64,000 bases of DNA from Lepidodermella squamata (taxonomy: Eukaryota > Gastrotricha), in NCBI GenBank assembly GCA_047495785.1, contig JBLDXI010000009.1:3720001-3784000 (forward strand). Direction: 5' to 3'. This document shows positions 33,289 to 44,099 of the stretch, one piece after another. The position numbers and the translations under genes were made by a program. Below the pieces are notes generated by a model. That model searched no databases. It saw only the letters and a program-made list of their open reading frames with translations, and was not told the DNA's origin. Each line of letters opens with the position of its first letter. Within the stretch, counting starts at the first letter, position 1.

Positions 33289-35225
33289 ATGGCTTGGAAA
33301 TATTTATTTTTGCTATCGCTAACGCAGCAAATTTGCCAACTTCTTGGCCAGGGAATGAACGAATCCTGCCGCTGGTATCCAATGGACAAACTAAGCGAAG
33401 CACAGGCTATGATAATGCCCTCTAAAACAGTCGACGTCAGGATAAGCCTGGCATTTGTAAGCATACAAAATGTCGATTCACTCGGTCAAAAGATAACTTC
33501 GACGCTATTCGTTCGATTGAGCTGGCAAGATTCCCGATTCGATGACCGTGCGTGGAGAGACGTATGCCCGCCAATTAAAATTGACAACCTAAAGTATTGT
33601 TAGAGATATAATAATGGCTTAGTTATATATTTATTTTTTCATTTTTAGCCAAATTTGGAGACCTCTAACTGTCGTAGTAAATGCGGCTCAGGATACAAAT
33701 TTTGGCTCTATTAAAGAGACAGGAGCAAGGATTTATCCATCTGGCGGTGTTGAGGCATGGCGAGCTATTTCGACTACAACGTCATGTCAATTCAACGTCA
33801 AACTTTATCCGTGGGACGTTCAGGTTCGTAATAAAAAACTTCGAACACATCGCGAAAACGGCAGAAAATTTCATAACTTGTCACTTGGTTCAAATTTAGA
33901 ATTATAAAAAATCGATATAGTTAAGAAACTCTAACCGGTCATAAAAAATAGAAATTTGGTAATTCATATTTTTTATATTTTCAAAAAATATTCAAATATT
34001 CTCATATTTTTCGAAATTTCGATAAGTTTCGCCCCAAAATCACACGAACTTTTCACATCGCGAGATTTTGATACCTTTTTCAATGTAAAACCCACAATTC
34101 AAGGTTCAAGGTAAAGCTAAATCGAAAGCCTTTTCCTTTAAGGCGACACTTTGGGGTTTCCCATCTTTCGGTGGATGGGAGCCTCCTAGAGGACTGAAAT
34201 TTGAAAATTCAAGATACCTCAAGAAAAAGTGACTACGATAATCATCGTCGAATCCGAGAATTGTCAACGCTCTTTTTCGATTTGCATGAAAATACAGAAA
34301 ATTCATTAAATTCCACTTTTTATTTGTTAACGGTCATAGTTGGTCACGTATAAGAGGTCTAATTTTGCCCCGCTGATGGCAGAGCATTTAAAAAGTTGGA
34401 ACTTATCACATCGTCTTTGAATAATCTGTGATCTGTTTTCATCAGGATTGTGAAATTGGCATCGGCATTCCATCATATCCGAAAGCTACGCTCCAAAGTG
34501 GCTTCTCAGTCACGTTGACTCCAGACAATAGAACGGGTCTTAAAAGGGTTACAATGTTCACCGTGGTGTACGAAGGCAAATCCGCGACTCTGCCACTTTG
34601 GCAGCTAACTAAAGGATGCATTTATACGTCACCAGCAGACACCGTTCCCGTCGTTAATTACCGCTTTCGACTGGAAAGAAAACCGCAGTGGACTATGTAC
34701 ACAATAGGCGTGCCTACGTTACTGACATCTATCCTAATGGCTGTTTCTTTCGTGGCTGATGCGGACGACGGCGAGAAGGTCACGTATGCGCTAACGGTAG
34801 TTTTGACCTACTTCTTGTTGTTGTTCGCGATAACTGCAGAAGTGCCAGCCAATTCACAGAAAATACCAACCGTCTTAATTCTTCTTATCGTTCTACTATT
34901 CACCTCATGCGCGGCCACTTTTCTCTGCACTATTTTACGTAAATATGGAACTTCTAAAGATACTAAAGACCGCGAGTGGGCCAACAAACTCAATTTGGCG
35001 TCATTGATTGGCTACACCGTTATCACTGCTGCTGAATATGCCATTTTCATCGCAGTTATCTTATCTGCCCGAAGCAGTGAGGCATATGAATCTGAACGCG
35101 CCGGAGGATGCACCTATTCTGGCGATATCGACATCACCAAGTCCATGTCGTATTACTTTGGATGGATGGCTGACTTGCAAAACTCTAAACCTCCACCCGA
35201 AGTGATGGCCATCTTAAGCAGCTAA
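33289..35225 (+). CDS. Cys-loop-family channel subunit 7
   Basis: join(33289..33593, 33649..33823, 34446..35225), 419 residues. The signal peptide is MAWKYLFLLSLTQQICQLLG. Landmarks: SWQDSRF, NLNQIWRP, SIKETGA, Cys-loop CQFNVKLYPWDVQDC, LPLWQLTKGC before M1, DGEK at M2 with Leu at 9', M3-M4 linker of about 18 residues, tail AGGCTYSG. It has fewer introns than its neighbours; the last intron (34-nt donor side included, 33824-34445) is 622 nt and carries a dispersed repeat. Closest to channel 4. A longer tail after the conserved Cys ends in PPPEVMAILSS. Confidence 0.85.
34106..34340 (-). repeat. dispersed repeat, copy 2, in intron of channel 7
   Basis: Reverse-orientation relative of 15121-15345 with the same ordered landmarks (AAAGTGG, ATTTTCTGT, TTTTTCTTGAG, TCCCATCCACC, ACCCCAAAGTGTCGCC). 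Its presence explains why this intron is an order of magnitude longer than most introns nearby. Confidence 0.6.
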
Positions 35226-35719
35226 ACAACAGACCAAAAATCGCTGATTTTTCTCAATTTTTATTGTCGTTTTCTTCACGGTTTCAATTTGTTTTATTAA
35301 AAGACCAAGAGTAGAAATTGAAGCGATCAAAAAAAGAAGAGCCATGCATCGCCGACGTCTTGAAGGGTCGCGATGTAATTGTGTAGACATCGGTTTCAAA
35401 ACTTGGTAACAGTTTACCGGCCATTTAGTAATACATCATACACAGAGCGATCTTTGTTCACCAATTAGGGCAACTGCGAGCCAACTCGGATAAAAATAAT
35501 TTGTGCGTCAAGCAGAGTTGCCGGACAGATTTGCGCTCAATAGGGGCAAGTTCTAAAACGGGCGGTTTTTCAATCAGTCAAACTTGATCTAAGTTACATA
35601 GCGTCTTCGACATATTAATAAGCTTTCGACAAAAAATAACAGCTATAACTTTCTCTTATCAAACAGAAAAGAACGAGGCTTTCAACGAGAGAACAGCAAG
35701 TGAGGTCCAACAATGTCTT

Positions 35720-36576
35720 CTAAGAAATAGAGCAGCTGTTGTTTTTCGATGATTGGGGTGGAAGAAGGCCGTTCTGTTTCTCGATTTCGAAAAGTACTTT
35801 CATAAAGATGTCGCTGATACCCTTGTCTTGCTTAGCCGATGTCTCTTCGAAAGGGATGCCAAACTTCTGGGCCATGCGCTTGCCATCCTCAACGGAGACA
35901 GCTCGCTCCAGTTCCAAATCCGACTTGTTACCAACCAAGACAGCGGGAACCCTGCGAAAAGTATATTTTGGACCTGCTTATAAAATAACATTGATTCAAA
36001 ACATACGTGGACAATCCCTTGATGTCCAGAATCTTGTCCCAAATCTTTTCGATGACTTCCAAACTATGATGACACAGAGAAATTGAGGAGCAGGTAATAC
36101 TAGTACTCCAGCTTTACCTTTTACGGCTAGTTACGGCATAAACAAGAAGGTATCCATCGATCTCAGCGGTGAAACGATCGGTGAGAGTGCTATATTCATC
36201 CTTTACATCAAATAAATAGGTAAGAAACCCGCTAAATTGACGTAGTGAGGTTTTTACCTGACCAGCGGTATCTCTCAGTTCGAGCAAGTACTTAGAATTA
36301 TTGAAAGCAACTTCTTTGCAAAAAGCTGAAAAATTGTTGTCAATTTTAAATGCAAATCACAAATGTAAGAGGAACATACTATTTTGGACAGTAGGATCAT
36401 ACGTGTCCACAAACTGCCTCTCGACAAACTGAACTGAGATTGAGGATTTGCCTTCATAACGAATATAATATACATTTAAAAACAATCACAGGCGAATTGC
36501 CCGTCAAAAACATACCGACAGCGCGGTAACCCATGATACCAATACGCCTGACTCGTCTCTGGGACTTCTCAGCCAT
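35720..36576 (-). CDS. RHEB: RHEB small GTPase
   Basis: Ras-family GTPase that activates TORC1 at endomembranes. complement(join(35720..35951, 36007..36063, 36118..36200, 36258..36325, 36380..36451, 36516..36576)), 190 residues. The P-loop is GYRAVGKS (16-23) with the RHEB-typical Arg at the third position. DTAGQDEYS is at 63-71, NKSD at 122-125, TSAK at 151-154, and the protein ends in the farnesylation box CSIS. Length matches vertebrate RHEB (184). All six exon joins keep phase. The 5' ATG context and the conserved start (MAEKSQRRVRRIGIMGYR) fix the start. Confidence 0.95.
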
Positions 36577-37948
36577 TATATTGATCTACTTGAATAAAAA
36601 ATAAGCATAACAGTCGATATAATTAATGCTAAAAAGTATTATCGATAAGAGAGAGGCAGAAATAAATAGGAGCCTGAGACCAATTGTTGAAAGTTGGAGC
36701 AGACATAAGTTATTTGGCTTCAGTTCAGATGCCTACAAAGCTTGAAGCTAAAGCGACATTTAGAAGATAAACTAAGTAATCGGAATGAAGATAAAAGATG
36801 CAAATGCGGGGCAGGCTCAGTGAGTGAATCGAGAATCGTCATCTATGACTGCAAGCTACATGTGAAACATTACCATATTCCCATTATTCGTGGCCAAATA
36901 TATAGGAGTGAATGAAACATGACAAATATTCCAGTAAAAGATGAATCATCTTGCGATTTGTGCTTTTGGCAGAACGCCAACATTTTTCACGGCCAATGTG
37001 TCCTTAAATATGGACACACTAGGTGAATTGATCTTTCACTTGGTGATGAAAAGAAGCCTGAATTTATCCAGCGTCATGATATATGACTCAGGTAAGTAAA
37101 CGGAAAGGTAAAGAAAAAGCTTTCAGCTCAATAAGCAGACGTGCTGACCACACCAGGAACAGGAAGTTAACGAGCTAAACATCCGCCGTCCGCACTTTGT
37201 TCGCACCGAAAAGATGCGTTTCGTTCATTCGTTTTTGATAAATATATGAGAATAAAAAATTATTTTAAATACCTAAATTTGATGACAACATGTTATTATA
37301 AATTATACCAATCTTCCGAATATTTGCAAATACGTCTAACTGGCCGCAGTATTTTTTGAAAATGTCCCAAGTTCTTGCAAGTTTGGAAGTCTTTTAAGCC
37401 TTTGGACGGATCTTTGCCTGCTGCGTTTTGCCGGACGCTTTCTCACGGCCAACTTGACAGGTTTTGTATATACTATTCGGGTGATCAGTCTTAGAACGAA
37501 GATATGAAAGATACTTGGGTCGATTTTTAACGAATGACTGATCGGAAAAATGGCGAAAAATTTGATTTTGCGAGATGAATGACTTTGACCCCGTTATCTT
37601 GCTTCTAGGCCTGATCGGAGTAAAATATCCTTCGAGGTTGGAATCGTGGTAAAAAGCGTTGATCAAGCCTCATCCAACTGGAAGGAACAAATAATGCCGA
37701 TAATGGATTTGCGAGCCCGAAGCATAGCTGATGTTGTCGAGAGATTGATGGCGCAGAATTTCTTAAGAATACCAGAAATTCTTCTATATTCAATCTATAT
37801 TCAATATGGGATCCGTGATACTCAAATCTGTCATTTTATTTCTGCCGGGGTAAACCAAAGCAATCAACACACCAAAACTAAGGGGAGTGCTAGTAACCCG
37901 TTCAATGTTCAGTCGTTTCTTTGTTGTGGGATGTCGCGGCTTGAATCA
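36577..37948. other. intergenic, nothing firm
   Basis: About 1.4 kb. A 90-codon minus-strand frame at 37394-37666 has a basic C-terminal half but no recognisable domain, no splice partner and no promoter signals that I can see. Otherwise nothing recognised. Confidence 0.4.
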
Positions 37949-38520
37949 TTATTTGCTTTTTTTAGCTCTGAAACTGCTGTAGTTGTTGACCGATCGCTGA
38001 GATGAAGCGTACGAAACATTTGATGAGCGGCGAGCGAAGCTTCCTGTGCGGCTAAAGCAAGCTGTGGGCGTTGATGGGATTAATATGATCTCGCGTGAAT
38101 CACGGCCCATGGCAGGTGCAAGATGATGCCAAGGCTTGCTCTCTGTCCGTACATCCCGCATATGCTCTGATGCCCATTCGGGCGATACAACAAACTCCTT
38201 CCTCTGAGGAGCCGGCTGGCTTGTGTTCGGGCATCGGGTAAACATTGTCGTAGGCCAACTGCGGGGAGCCCAGCAGTTTTGAGGTGCTTGGTTTTGTGTT
38301 TGGCCCTGTGGCGAAGCTTCAGTTTCGGCAGCTGGCTGAGCTGGCGCAGCGGTACTAAAATTATGAATAGAAATTCAGTTAGACAGCTAATAAAAAGATA
38401 TATAAAAATGTTAATCTTTAAGTGAGAAGATGTATTCAACCGATGAATATCGGGAGGAAAATAATCATTTATTTTTTCTCCTTACCTGGACTCAGCAGCG
38501 TTGACGGTGTTTTCAGACAT
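37949..38520 (-). CDS. unrecognised small protein, Ala/Pro/Gln-rich start
   Basis: Two exons, complement(join(37949..38354, 38486..38520)), 146 residues. MSENTVNAAESS is joined to TAAPAQPAAETEASPQGQTQ. The rest (for example SPEWASEHMRDVRTESKPWH and RDSREIILIPSTP, then a basic Ser/Arg-rich end) matches nothing I know. The start exon and splice are convincing. Downstream, a second frame over the same DNA (with QLAYDNVYPMPEHKPAGSSEEG) also looks protein-like, so either a frame change, an unrecognised intron or chance could be involved. No signal peptide or membrane segment. Confidence 0.45.
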
Positions 38521-39330
38521 CCTAAGCCGTATGTTTATACTAGGCTGGCGATTATTAAAAAGAAGTGGATCGTTCTATCAACAATATCAGAGAGTTTTTG
38601 TCTTATTAACTGGTCATTTTGAACCCTAGAATTTTTTCCACTGACAATTACGTGCAGCCAAGACATTTAATAGCCAGGTGCGATGTTGCATGACTCGATT
38701 CAGCTGTAAATACCTAAAAAATTTGCGCACTGAATTTCCATCTAGCGATCCAATAATTTCAGTGCAATAATTTAGCATCAGAGTCATGATTCATGATAGC
38801 ATGCAATATATGCAATATAAAGTTTCGAAGTCTGCTTTAGCGCTGATTTATTAGATTTGATTGAAGTCCTAAATCAGGGGCCTCATTCAACGAATCAATA
38901 TCAATCTTTGTCCTAATTTTGAGACTCAATAACATCGAATCATAGAAACTAATAATTAAGTATCCCTTTTCCCGGGTCGGCTCTACTTTTCAAAGCTGTG
39001 ATACGTGTGCAGCTCAACCTCGAGTTGAGCTCGGTTAAAAGTTCAGACTCAAAACTCGGTCCGTTAAAACTTTTGTTATCATTTGCCAATGTCCTATTCA
39101 TCTGTAAACTGTCCTGCAATTACATGTTTCATTTTCAAATTACCTCTTGTCAAGCTGCCCTCTTCTGGGCGTTAAAGCTTATAAATAAAATAAATAAAAC
39201 TAGTCAAACAGTTTCCACGTTCGATGTCCAATTTACGTGTTCCATTCCCTGAGTAGTTTCAGCGGTTTTTCATATAATTGCGGAGTTGATGATATTCTTG
39301 ATCAAGAGAAACTCAGCAGTACTGCTTTTA

Positions 39331-39552
39331 TTATACGAAATCGGTGAGATCGCAGCATCCAGCTTCTTTGCTGCCTTCAGTGCTTGGCGCGTGATTTAAA
39401 AAGAGTAAATAGGTTAACTCGCACGCAGAGTCAAATTCATGCAGAGTCATGGAATTGTGCTCGAGGTACCGGACATACGTATATTCAACATTCAAGTAAC
39501 TGAGACCATTCATCACGAAACACTTATTGACGGTTTTGCAACGGCTGGCCAT
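39331..39552 (-). CDS. possible small single-exon gene, unknown
   Basis: 73-codon frame with seven cysteines, preceded by no obvious promoter. An AATAAA overlaps the region immediately after the stop codon, which is compatible with a short message. No homology recognised; could be chance. Confidence 0.22.
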   Translation of the reverse strand: MASRCKTVNKCFVMNGLSYLNVEYTYVRYLEHNSMTLHEFDSACELTYLLFLNHAPSTEGSKEAGCCDLTDFV

Positions 39553-39747
39553 TGATGATTCACACGGGTATCAAGACGCCAGAGTTACTTGACGTTGAAG
39601 TTACAATAAAAATTGTAAACAGACAGCATAACGAATTTTCATGGATGCGCGTTGAAAGATCACAGAGCTATTTTGTGTTATGCGTTCAATAAAATATCGC
39701 AAAATTATAGCAAAAGAGTAATTGCAGTGGCTTAGAAGTCATTTGTT

Positions 39748-41039
39748 TCAAACTAGGATAACTTTTTTGGTCGGTTTCATCTCGAGCGATCGGGAGTTAT
39801 GCGGTTGCTGGAAATGGTCATCCGACTGCAGACCAGCGTTGTCATGTTGGTGACGCTCAGCAGTGCTGTTCATTAAAGGGCTTTCGTCCTCGTCGTTGGA
39901 AGGCCTTTGCATCAGAGAGGCTGTCGCGAAAATCGACATGAGCTAAAAAAGATAAAAGTTGATCGGGATGCTACTTAGAGAATAATGCAATTAATACCTC
40001 TAAAGCTGCGACAGCCATTAAAATTAGGCCAACTCTTGCCACAGTATCAGTGTCAAGCCAACGATAAACCGATATCCAACAGGTAGACTCGACTCCAAAG
40101 TCATCGTATTTGTATTCATCTCTGGTCAAATGCCCCAAATAGGGAAACTTTTCCGCAGCTGGCAGCGAAGAGTTGAGGAAAGGTACCAAGTCTTCAGTTA
40201 TTTCACCCTAGGAATAGCAACCCATATTTCACAAAAGAGTACATATTATACTTAACAATTACTCACAGCAAAATCAGCTTGAATGATAGCAGCCATAACT
40301 AACGGTATCAGAATGCAGAAGAAAAGTATTTGCAATACAGCTCCGACAAAGGCCAAAGTTCTTGACAGGCCAGCCATCTTCGGCTTATCGTTCACAACCT
40401 TAGCGACGGCCACGCTGACTTTATCGCCACCGTCGGTACCCGTTGCTTTCTTGACCAACAGAAATATTGGCAAGGTGACCAGAGCGACGAAGGATGAAAC
40501 CAGCATAACTATGAAAATTGTGTTCATGATTGCCCAAAAGTTTTGCTGATCTTGAGCATAAGCTTTCAGCGGCACTGGTCCAGTGTAGAATGAAACGTAG
40601 ACATAATCTTCAGCTTCATCCTCGTTGTCCGCGTAGTATGGAAAGTCTTTGATTGCAATCGAATTGTTATCGAATTTTTCGTATGTCAGAAGGGCTACGG
40701 TTATCACACATTTCAACTGACTATTCAGCAAGCCAATCAAAGCCGCAGCAAACTTTATAATCGCATAACATTCATTCCTGGAGTTTTCAATTAAAATGAG
40801 ACTTACCGCGATTAGGATGAAGTTGGAGACAGCAAAAATAATCACCAAAATAAGAGTGCTACGTTTATTAAGCTGGAAAGAAATCTGAAAATGTTGAAAT
40901 TCTGATAAAGGCTAATTTGACTTACGCATAACTGTAGAGGTAACAACTTCATTTCTAATTTTGACGGTCCATCCGATGACTTCTCGTCCTTTTTGTCATT
41001 TTTCTCTTTCGCTGATGTAGGCATTATCCCAACCTGCAT
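39748..41039 (-). CDS. unrecognised five-pass membrane protein
   Basis: complement(join(39748..39942, 39998..40207, 40267..40884, 40926..41039)), 378 residues; the alternative ATG at 41024 would remove five residues. A charged Lys/Asp-rich N-terminus (about 25 residues) precedes hydrophobic segments STLILVIIFAVSNFILIAV, YAIIKFAAALIGLLN, NTIFIVMLVSSFVALV, LAFVGAVLQILFFCILIPLV and VGLILMAVAALELMSIF. An acidic loop (YYADNEDEAEDYVYVS) separates segments 2 and 3, and a Cys-containing loop (ESTCWISVYRW) precedes the last. The C-terminus is His/Gln/Asp-rich and ends in KPTKKVILV. No CCG motif, so not a tetraspanin. Function unknown. Confidence 0.7.
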
Positions 41040-44000
41040 ATCGCTTTAAAAATCAACCATTTGGTGCAGAGAAATGGCAAATATACCTATTTATGGCTTC
41101 TCTCAGCGTCTTGTTATTGAAAAGAGTATTCAAGTGGCGTTAGTTCAGCTAAGGAGTAAATTTCCGTTGGAGCAGGATGCTTTAAAAACTAGGTACACAA
41201 TTTTCGCAAAAGTAGAGTGCCTATTCAAGCCTGCTCTTTTTTTCTATAGTATGCAGAGTGATTTTACGTTTATTAGCACTGTATGCATACATAGAAATCG
41301 CTGAATGATGGTATAAAAGTCTATAGGTAAGGCCGTCGCGTGGTGACACAACGCTAAAAAATATATGCGTACTGAAGCAAGATCGCGCCTAGTTGGCTTA
41401 TTTAATATTCAGCCATCCGCATAGCAGTTGCCATACAATGAAAACATGCGCTCAATGGGAGAGGCGTTTTTTCCCATACAAATTATACATATTCTCTCTA
41501 CGTTTAAACGCAGCTTGAGCTTGTGTAATAAAATACATGTATGCTCACAGAAAAGACGATCGATAATGTTTCCTCTAATATACTACGCAGGTAGCTGTAG
41601 GATGGAATGCTTCGCGCGAAAAGTCAGGCAGGATTGATGCATTGATAGAAGAATTAAAGGACGATTACTAAGCATGCAAGCGCAGCGAATAATGACTGCT
41701 AAGTATAAATTTAAGAAATTAATATGGTATATGCTCAATATTGGGTATTTCGTGTTCTACGCGGCAGTATAAAATGATCGAGGCGTCGTCAAATTATGGA
41801 AAGACGTTGATGAACTGGCCTTGGCATGAACGAGCTGCTTTGCATGCTCTTCGAAAATGAGACGGTTGCCGACTTTTACTTTCACCAGCAGCTGGATGCT
41901 GATTGATTAGTGAAGTTGAAATGCAGTTGGAATCGTCGATGGTTTCTGGAATTTTATTGATGTGTTAAGTCAACAGAAGAGGACCAAGGACGCTGCTTGG
42001 AGAAACCCCATAATTAATTGGTAATGACGACGAAGATACATTGCCGGCTTTCACCCACAGGCTACTGCTTGTTCTGTGAACAAGTTCAGGCTTCGGGTCC
42101 AAGGTCTTTCCAGCCTTCTGTTACTGTTACTGTTACTGTTACTGTTTTTATTGTTGCATTTTGTTTTTCAACATTTAGCAATTCTGGAAGTAAGTAATTC
42201 ACCTTTAAGAATTCCATTGAACAGGGAGGTCAATGCGGCATTCATAGCTGGGGAGCTGCGATTCTGCCTCTTAACAAAATTCAGGAATGCCATCGTTGTC
42301 AGCAGCTTTCTTGTTCGAGAGCTTTTTGAATTATTGCCGAGATTTAACAAATGAGCAACGCTTCATAGCCTGTATTAGCAGCGATTTGACTACATTTTCT
42401 CCAACTGAACATAATTATGCATTGAAAGTTCCTGCCTCAGTAGCCGAGTCGTCATCAATTCTTCGTGCTTCTTCTTCTTCTTCAGTATGAGGTTGTCTTT
42501 TCCGTCGGCTTCATCGGTCGGACGATCTTCCTAGTGCTTGAATTAGTTTCTCGTCAGCTTTTTCACTGTTGTCTTTATAGCCTGATAGCGAGCAACAACT
42601 CTGCAAACTCTCACTCAACTATCCCAAGCAACTCTCAGCGCTCAGCTTTTGCGCGCATTATTACTAAAAACTGCGGCGAAATTAACACACTAATCAGTTT
42701 TTAAATTTCGATATCTTACATTCAATTAATTTTGTTATCAATTCTGCATAACAAGTTTATCCTTCAACGTTTGGCCACAGATTTTCGGGGCCCAACTTCG
42801 CTGAGCTGGGTTTCTCATCTCAGGTGGACCCTTCAGGTGAGACGTTGCTAGCCTGGTCCCTATGCCACGATCCACAATTTTCTGGAGTTTTCTTGTTTAA
42901 TAATTCCTCTATCTTGCTTCCTCAGTGCGGCATTTAAATCTCTGGCTTTCAGGAAGCCCGATATGCGCACGGAATAAATGGTCTATACGAGGTCGTGGAA
43001 TCACGAATCACGCCGTGTAAGAGATGCGGATGCCGACAGCGAGCTTGCTGCTATTTGCATCCTTTTTCGTCCGCATAAAAATTGTATTAGGAAGCTATAA
43101 TAGCTCGTTTCTCAAATATAGATAATGTTGGCAACACGTTAAGTAATTTCTGGATAAGGGATAAGAATCTTGGTTTTTTGGTTCTCGGAGTAAGGATTGC
43201 TTCCAGTAACGCTTTCTTGTATCTTGAACGATATGCGCTTTCTAATATTTATAAGAGTTGGCATAGACCCACAGAGAGTCATTCAATCCTTGCCTTCATT
43301 CTAACTTTCGTTATCTATTGTGCATTGTGCTGAAGAAAATGTGCGATGGGTATATTGGTTTTGCTTAGCGTAAAATGTGTGTAAGCCTTACTTCAATGTA
43401 CATTTGCATGCATTCATTCTTCATTCAGTTTTCGTAAATTACCATACTGTCTGAAACTAATGCCAATCGCAATTATACGTTAAGTAGGTGGTAGGGTTTT
43501 TAATGAAGTAGGTTTTTAATGAAAGAAGCAGCGCGTAAAATTGTCTTCCACTTTCGGTTGAATTTTAGGACCCACTTTTGCAGCTTTATTATTTATCGTT
43601 GAGCTCGCCAACCTCCTTTTCAGTTGCTGCTTACTGAGTCGGGTATTTTAAAATAGTAAATTCAAGCTAACAGAATCAGAGAGTTTCTCTAGTACCGCAA
43701 GCACAGAACGTTTTGCAAAGTTTTCTCTCTGAAATTCTGGGCAATTCGCTCTGTGAGTGGTGCGTGGTTTATTAAATGATCTGCCACTATGGACTATGGT
43801 TTCAAATTGAAGGCGAGTGCGATCACTTTGAAACTTGAAATTAATAAACTGACCTGCCATGGGAGCGGCCTTTATTCTAGTCACGCCATGAATTTTCTAC
43901 CAACTTGGACAACGGACTATGGGAAGTTGAATAGACCTGCGTTCTTGCTGATAGCGTTGTTAGCTGCTTGCGGCAATTTTTTAAGTAATCGCTTGTCTAA

Positions 44001-44099
44001 TTTAAATTTCAAATAGTCAGTGTTCAGCTGTTTTTACGCCTACACATGTTTGCTAGAATTAATTTTATATGAAAATTAGCATTCTGCTCCCATCTTCTC
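41040..44099. other. 3-kb region without a recognised gene
   Basis: Contains a TATAAAAG on + at about 41312, a (TTACTG)4 run at 42121-42144 and a (CTT)n run near 42465-42482. Short open frames on both strands (for example 42076-42354 on + and 42168-42350 on -) are of doubtful coding value; the first owes its Leu run to the microsatellite. I cannot support any gene here. Confidence 0.4.

Noticed and set aside
11410-35225. Assigning the channels as nicotinic acetylcholine receptor alpha subunits
   Set aside because: None has the adjacent cysteines of loop C; only the cation-type M2 and Cys-loop are shared, so the ligand is left open.
37394-37666. 90-codon basic minus-strand frame
   Set aside because: No recognisable domain, promoter, splice partner or paralogue; compatible with chance.
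40760-40830. A roughly 30-nt intron (GTAAGT...CCAG) in the five-pass membrane protein
   Set aside because: Too short for splicing, and reading through it gives a complete membrane helix in frame.
42076-42354. Possible secreted Leu-rich protein
   Set aside because: The hydrophobic start is produced by a TTACTG microsatellite and the rest has no recognisable feature.
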